DNA from: Hyaloscypha bicolor E
Lineage: Eukaryota > Ascomycota > Leotiomycetes > Helotiales > Hyaloscyphaceae
Reading direction: 5' to 3'
Assembly: GCF_002865645.1 (NCBI RefSeq)
Contig: NW_020194684.1
Location: forward strand, 4,317,952 to 4,381,951
Length of the DNA: 64,000 bases
In this document: piece after piece, positions 59,771 to 64,000 of the stretch
Layout of the letters: each line of letters begins with the position of its first letter
Position numbering within the stretch: the stretch's first letter is position 1
The notes under the pieces: model-generated
The model's input: the letters and a program-made list of their open reading frames with translations, nothing else
The model's database searches: none
Told to the model about the DNA's origin: nothing
Made by a program: the position numbers and the translations under genes

Positions 59771-60029
59771 ACTTTCCCGCGTTCGACAAAAACGTGACAA
59801 GCTGCAACGCCGACTATTATGTTGCTGAACTACTTCACAGCAATCCGAGCAAATCCGGACAGTGAAAAATGTGGTGGAGCAAGAGCAAGTGCGTTGGTGA
59901 GAGTGTGTATGCGAGACGAGGTCACGGCAAAATCAGCGCTGGCCCAGGAGCTTGCGTAGGGTCGCCAGCGATGATTTTAGCGGAGCGGCCGAGACCTCGA
60001 TGTTAATCACGTGACCTCTACTTTGGGTA

Positions 60030-60710
60030 TAGAGCTCTCTATTATCTCTTATAAGCTCTTCTAAACCATAGTCTTACTTATAGAGCTCTTTCTCTCTCTT
60101 TCCAAAATGCCGCACCCCCTAGTTATGCCTATAAGGCCCCTAATTATACTTGTAAAGCTCTCTCCTTTATAAGCCGTTTCAATGCTCACTCCTACTTGCA
60201 AAGCTCTCTATCTCTCTTTATAGGCCATTCCAGCCCTCACTCTTGCCTGCAAAGCTCTTTACCTGTCTTTCCGAACTACTATAGCTATTAATTATGCTCG
60301 CAAAAACTCTCTCTTTTTATAGGCCCTTCTAAGCCTTACTTTTACTTATTAAGCTCTCTCTCTTACTTATAAAACCTTCTCCTTATTAAATATAGCCACA
60401 CTGCGCTCGCAAGCTCGCTCTAATGTGACGTGTAAGTGTGCGGGAACTCGAATTCTTAGGGGCTCTCTAAGGTCTCCCTTTCCTCTTGCGAGCCCTCCCA
60501 CACCTCACTCCTACCCGTAGAGCTTTCCCTTCCCTCTTGCGGGCCCGCGAAGCTCTCTCTCTCTCCCGCCCGTAAGACCCCCTAGCAATCTTACGAGCCT
60601 GTAAAGCTCACTCCCCTATCCGTTAAGCCCTCTCAAGCCTCACTCGTACTCGCAGGGCACTCCCTTCCCTCTTGCAGGCCTCTTAAGCCTCACTTACCCT
60701 GGAATCAAAA
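60030..60710. repeat. Pyrimidine-rich repeat stretch, undamaged counterpart of 30.7-32.7 kb
   Basis: Repeated GAGCTCTCT, AAGCTCTCTC, CTTACTTTTACTTAT and CCCTCCCACACCTCACTCC...CCCTTCCCTCTTGCGGG units. 60,283-60,442 matches the RIP-damaged 30,781-30,951, and 60,480-60,705 carries the 51-bp minisatellite type of unit. The higher GC indicates little RIP here. It starts immediately after a TCACGTGACC box (about 60,008). Confidence 0.7.
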
Positions 60711-61330
60711 CTAATAATCATCGTTAAATTCGTAATAATCGTCTATATACATCTCCTCTACTTGCCTCTCCACTGGTCCGCAAGCCTGTCCTTTAGCTTG
60801 CCGCTCCCTCTCTTGCCTCTCCCTCCTCTCTTGCCTCTCCCTCCTCTCTTGCCTCTCCCTCCTCTCCTGATCTTCCCTCTCTGCCAACTCTGTACACCTC
60901 TCTCCATTCCTCTTCATCTTCCTCCTTCCCCTTTCTACCTCCCTTTACTCCCCCTCTTCTGGGAAATCTCGTCCCCGTAACTACCTTACTCGCTCCTTCC
61001 TCTCTACCTCCTAAACCCTCCTCTTTGCCTCCCTATCCTCACCCCGCTACTGCCAGTCTTGTAGCTCCTGCCCCTTCTCTTGGGTTAGCTCCCGAGTATA
61101 ATCATCGACCGTAATTGCCCGGTACCCGGTAAACCCCCTCTCCTTCTTCCCAGTAGCCTGCTGCCGGCACTGGATATGATTCGCGAGAACGGCGTGGGTA
61201 GGAGGAGGGTTTGGATTCTGAGCTCGAGATCGACGCTGATTCGATTTAGCATTCTGGCGCCGGCAGGGCTCGCAGGTAAGGAAGCGGCTAAGATCGCAGA
61301 GTTGCAAGCAGCTTGAGCAACGGGTTTACG
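60711..61330 (-). pseudogene. Degenerate frame with CxxC...CxxC motif and RRERQE repeats
   Basis: On the minus strand, 61,320-61,047 reads CSSCLQLCDLSRFLTCEPC RRQN..., a possible small zinc-binding domain with no ATG. It is followed by a stop and then, in another frame, by 60,917-60,711 with an 18-bp repeat encoding RRERQE and an acidic tail (YIDDYYEFNDDY). These may be pieces of one repeat-associated gene broken by frameshift, or unrelated chance frames in purine-rich sequence. No family is recognised. Confidence 0.3.
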
Positions 61331-61702
61331 GCCCTAGAAGAGTTAGCCTACCCGTAAACAGGCCTACTATTTGCCTATAAATAGGTCCGTTGTCTTACCC
61401 GTAGCCTGCTCTCCTTCTCCCTCCTGCCCTCGTTCTCTCTCTCTCGTTCTTCTTGAATACTTGCATAGCGCAAGGCCTATCGCTCAAGGCAAGAAGCACA
61501 CATTGCGGTCCGCCGGCCGTCCTTTAGAGGGAACTGAAAGATTGACCGAGGGCAGCGACACCCGGGGCAGTATAATTGATTTAATTCGGGTTGGTTTAAA
61601 TTGAGACATCGTGAACTAAAGTAAAGCGGAAGGAGCGAGGAGGGTAAAGAGGTCAAGCGTGGATTTGGTGTTCCCGCACAGGCCTCCGCGTGACAGTGTA
61701 TG

Positions 61703-61785
61703 AATCTACGGATTATAACTCAGTGTTATGTAAGAGTGTTATGTAGATTATAACTCAGTGTTATGTAGAAGTGTTATGTAGACGA
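61703..61785. repeat. Short tandem repeat (GATTATAACTCAGTGTTATGTA)
   Basis: Two tandem units of about 40 bp, each GATTATAACTCAGTGTTATGTA followed by AGAGTGTTATGTA or GAAGTGTTATGTA. Non-coding, within AT-rich transition DNA. Confidence 0.75.
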
Positions 61786-61882
61786 GTAGCTAGAATTACT
61801 CGAGTAATTGCAAGGTCAATTAGCCACACCCTGGCTCGCAAGCTCGCTTGCTGTGGCGTCAAATAGTACTGGTACGAAAGTT

Positions 61883-61960
61883 TTGGTGTTCCTCACGTGA
61901 TCCGCTCTTTTCAGGGTGCACTGCGAGCCAACCGCTTAGGGGTAGTCTGAACGTAGGACA
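61883..61960 (+). repeat. Dispersed repeat, copy 2 of 2
   Basis: Matches 53094-53171: TGGTGTTCCTCACGTGA, then GAGCCAACCGCTTAGGGGTAGTC and AACGTA. A partial third start (TGGTGTTCCCGCACAGG) lies near 61,668. Confidence 0.65.
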
Positions 61961-63874
61961 ACATAGCAGAGGACGCAGTGTTAATGTAGGCAAGTCCACG
62001 CAGGGAAATCCTTAAAACGTGACCAGTGGCCCGGTCACGTGAAGATAGGATGTTTTATCGCCTCAGCCGTGCACTAGCGCCGGACTGAACTTCATTTTGC
62101 CCGACCTCAACCAACTTGCGGTATTCGAAGCGCGGTATAACAAACGGCTTGACAATGCACACAAGTCGCACACCATTCAGTCTCCTGCCGCGAATCCGGG
62201 CACGTTCAACTGAGCAGGTTCGTTCCTCTTGTTTTGACGGACAGATCTGAGGGCGAAAGTGAACTCACTTGCCACTTTCACTCCGAGCAGCTTCGACGAT
62301 GACAATAGTGCGCTAGAACCTTAGAAAAATTTCCTTAACGCTCTAGCGCAATGAGACGGAACGTCTTCCTCCTCTCAGTTTCGTCGCACATATGTAGATT
62401 CTCCACGTTAGAGGCCATTTGTCAGTTCTCTCGCGGACGGTGGGGCAATTCGTGACGATTCGGCGTACTTCTCTTCGAGACAGACCCGAGCCAGTTGTTC
62501 CTATATATGCCAAGGCTAGAAATCGAGGGCTCATGGTGAGGCTTCTTCAGGTCCCATCGGGCGAAGAGCAACGCGGTTGCGAGGAAAAGCTTGCATTCGG
62601 AGGCAGCTTGCATCTCATGGTTCCACACTATCCATCCCCAAGCCGCCTGTTAATACTCAACTCCGCATGACACTAAATCGCGGCTTTTACAGACATCAAA
62701 CCATGCATATTTATGGTTGTGCCATTGCAAGCTTCGTGTGCGTCCCAAAGAATCATCGAATATAATCAACCACGAAGCCCAAGGACAATCGCCGTCCAAC
62801 TTATCAATGAGTTCTCAAGGGGACAGTCCCTTTCATCTTGGCGTGACGAAGTGGTTGGAAAGAATGCTTGTGAAAACGACAAAGACGACTTTCTGTGGCC
62901 CGCGGCAGTCTGACTTCAAACTTGGGGCCTTGATTGACTTCAATTCCTAAGAGCGAGAAATTCGAGATAGGAGGGCATTTTGGGGGAGCCGACGAAATGT
63001 TGGAATATTGCGGGATCTCACTCCCGCGCTCGTCGCCCAGTCAGGGATTAGAGGGCTTGTAAAGGACAATACATTCAATTCCGAATCCCGCCCACAACAC
63101 AGCTCTGGGGGGGAGGGGGCCTGGGCCCCAAGTCACGAGACCTGAGGAGAAGGTATGGGCTGTCAGTGGTCAGTCAGTAGTAGGAGCTCGCCTGGTATGA
63201 ATGCCGTGGCAAGAACTTCGGCGAATGAGCGATGGACGTGAGAGATGAACACCGTGTGTTGTGGGCCTCCTACGAGGCATGAGGGACTGTACGAAGCGAG
63301 GTGATGTTGTGTGAAAAAGCCGAGTGGTGTTTGCACCTGTCCAGGGCCCGGTAGGCCGCCGTGGCCGCCTTTCCTTTATTAGCGCCTCATATCACAAAAG
63401 ACCTGAGGTAACCTCCAAACCATACCTTAGCTTTCTCCCGAACACATCCCATCCCATTCCATCCCCTCAAACTGCCTTCCCCGCCGCCCAACTCTGCGGC
63501 CTCCTCTTGGGCAGGCGTTTGTCTCCCCACCCTTCTGCACCCGACTCTCGACACAGTCTGGCTCGACTCACATCTCGTCCGAGTACTGAAACGGTGGAAT
63601 CTATAGCCTCGTCTCTCGTCTCACCGGGTATCATTGGCCAACTCAAAACGAGCAATTCGAAGCATCTCGGCGCGCCTGCCCTCGGAAATTCCCCACCCAC
63701 CACTTCCCCATCGTCTCCGTTCATTATTTCACTCTGATGGGTCAAAGCTGTGCTTGCCAATCGTTCGACAGCCTCGTACAACAGCGCTTCTCGCCCAGTT
63801 ATCTGCGAGAAGCGCTTCCATTCCATCCCCATCCGTAGCGGCGCCGTGGGACCTCTGCTTGCAACGCAGTCGCC
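61961..63874. other. Intergenic DNA and probable leader of the right-edge gene
   Basis: 61.96-63.3 kb holds only short unconvincing frames, including one of 83 codons from 62,419. From about 63,400 the plus strand becomes C/T-rich (CCCATCCCATTCCATCCCC), which in this window marks transcribed leaders, running into the ATG at 63,875. A CACGTGA box lies near 62,036. Confidence 0.5.
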
Positions 63875-64000
63875 ATGACCAAAGATGCCTCTGGTCGTCC
63901 GAGTGCTGCGGCCTCAACCGCCAGCCCCTCATCGCATGAGGATGGCGACGAGAATGCCGCGCAGGAATCGATGTCCTCCGGCGAAGCTCCTGGTGTCATT
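63875..64000 (+). CDS. Unidentified gene, 5' end only
   Basis: The ATG at 63,875 opens a frame of 42 codons to the window edge (MTKDASGRPSAAASTASPSS then HEDGDENAAQESMSSGEAPG). It is Ser/Ala/acidic-rich and disordered-looking, typical of the N terminus of a nuclear or signalling protein. The long CT-rich leader upstream supports the start. The function cannot be assigned. Confidence 0.6.
   Translation, partial: MTKDASGRPSAAASTASPSSHEDGDENAAQESMSSGEAPGVI

Noticed and set aside
1341..62045. Recurrent TCACGTGA(CC) boxes at about 1341, 30300, 53103, 60008, 61890 and 62036
   Set aside because: A common fungal bHLH-type promoter motif; the apparent clustering at the repeat island edges was not tested and may be chance.
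1..64000. tRNA, rRNA genes, CRISPR arrays, telomeric repeats
   Set aside because: No B-box/cloverleaf, rRNA core, array spacing or TTAGGG runs were found by eye; CRISPR is not expected in a fungus.

Overview
This is nuclear DNA of a filamentous ascomycete (Pezizomycotina). The signs are many short introns of about 44-75 nt with GT...AG ends and CTAAC/CTRAY branch sites, a Zn2Cys6/fungal-specific transcription factor, compact gene spacing, and a large AT-rich block whose retrotransposons carry the C-to-T/G-to-A damage typical of repeat-induced point mutation (RIP). A Leotiomycetes/Helotiales-like origin is my guess from general resemblance of the proteins and is not proven.

Layout. 1-30,200 is a gene-dense housekeeping arm: the 5' part of an FAD monooxygenase; a WSS1/SPRTN-type metalloprotease; a broken HAK potassium-transporter remnant; the nucleoporin NUP159; proteasome subunit beta-2 (PUP1); a Zn2Cys6 regulator; a farnesylated type I Hsp40 (YDJ1); cytosine deaminase (FCY1); uroporphyrinogen decarboxylase (HEM12); a mitochondrial-looking helical protein; tRNA m7G methyltransferase subunit TRM82; ribosomal stalk protein P0; and mitochondrial MutS homologue MSH1. 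Gene models were assembled exon by exon, and the lengths sum to whole codons in every complete model.

30,600-53,000 is a repeat island. Its left edge holds two copies of a compact hairpin element with conserved loops and co-varying stems, flanking a 51-bp pyrimidine-strand minisatellite and a 15-bp satellite. About 4.2 kb of RIP-damaged DNA follows, with a degraded but unrecognised reading frame. Then comes a nested pair of Ty3/gypsy chromoviruses. The outer one (37,352-52,347, plus strand) has 205-bp LTRs and TSD TTACY. The inner one (37,790-44,772, minus strand) has 303-bp LTRs and a perfect TTAGT duplication, and sits in the leader of the outer one. The outer element carries an extra reading frame after its chromodomain.

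53,000-64,000 returns to genes: a WrbA-type quinone reductase and a 12-exon HELQ-like DNA helicase. A second, undamaged stretch of the same pyrimidine-rich repeat family follows (60.0-60.7 kb), then a degenerate zinc-motif frame, and the 5' end of an unidentified gene at the right edge. There is no operon logic. Neighbours are mostly convergent or divergent pairs with gaps of 70-980 bp, so shared promoters are the only likely regulatory coupling.
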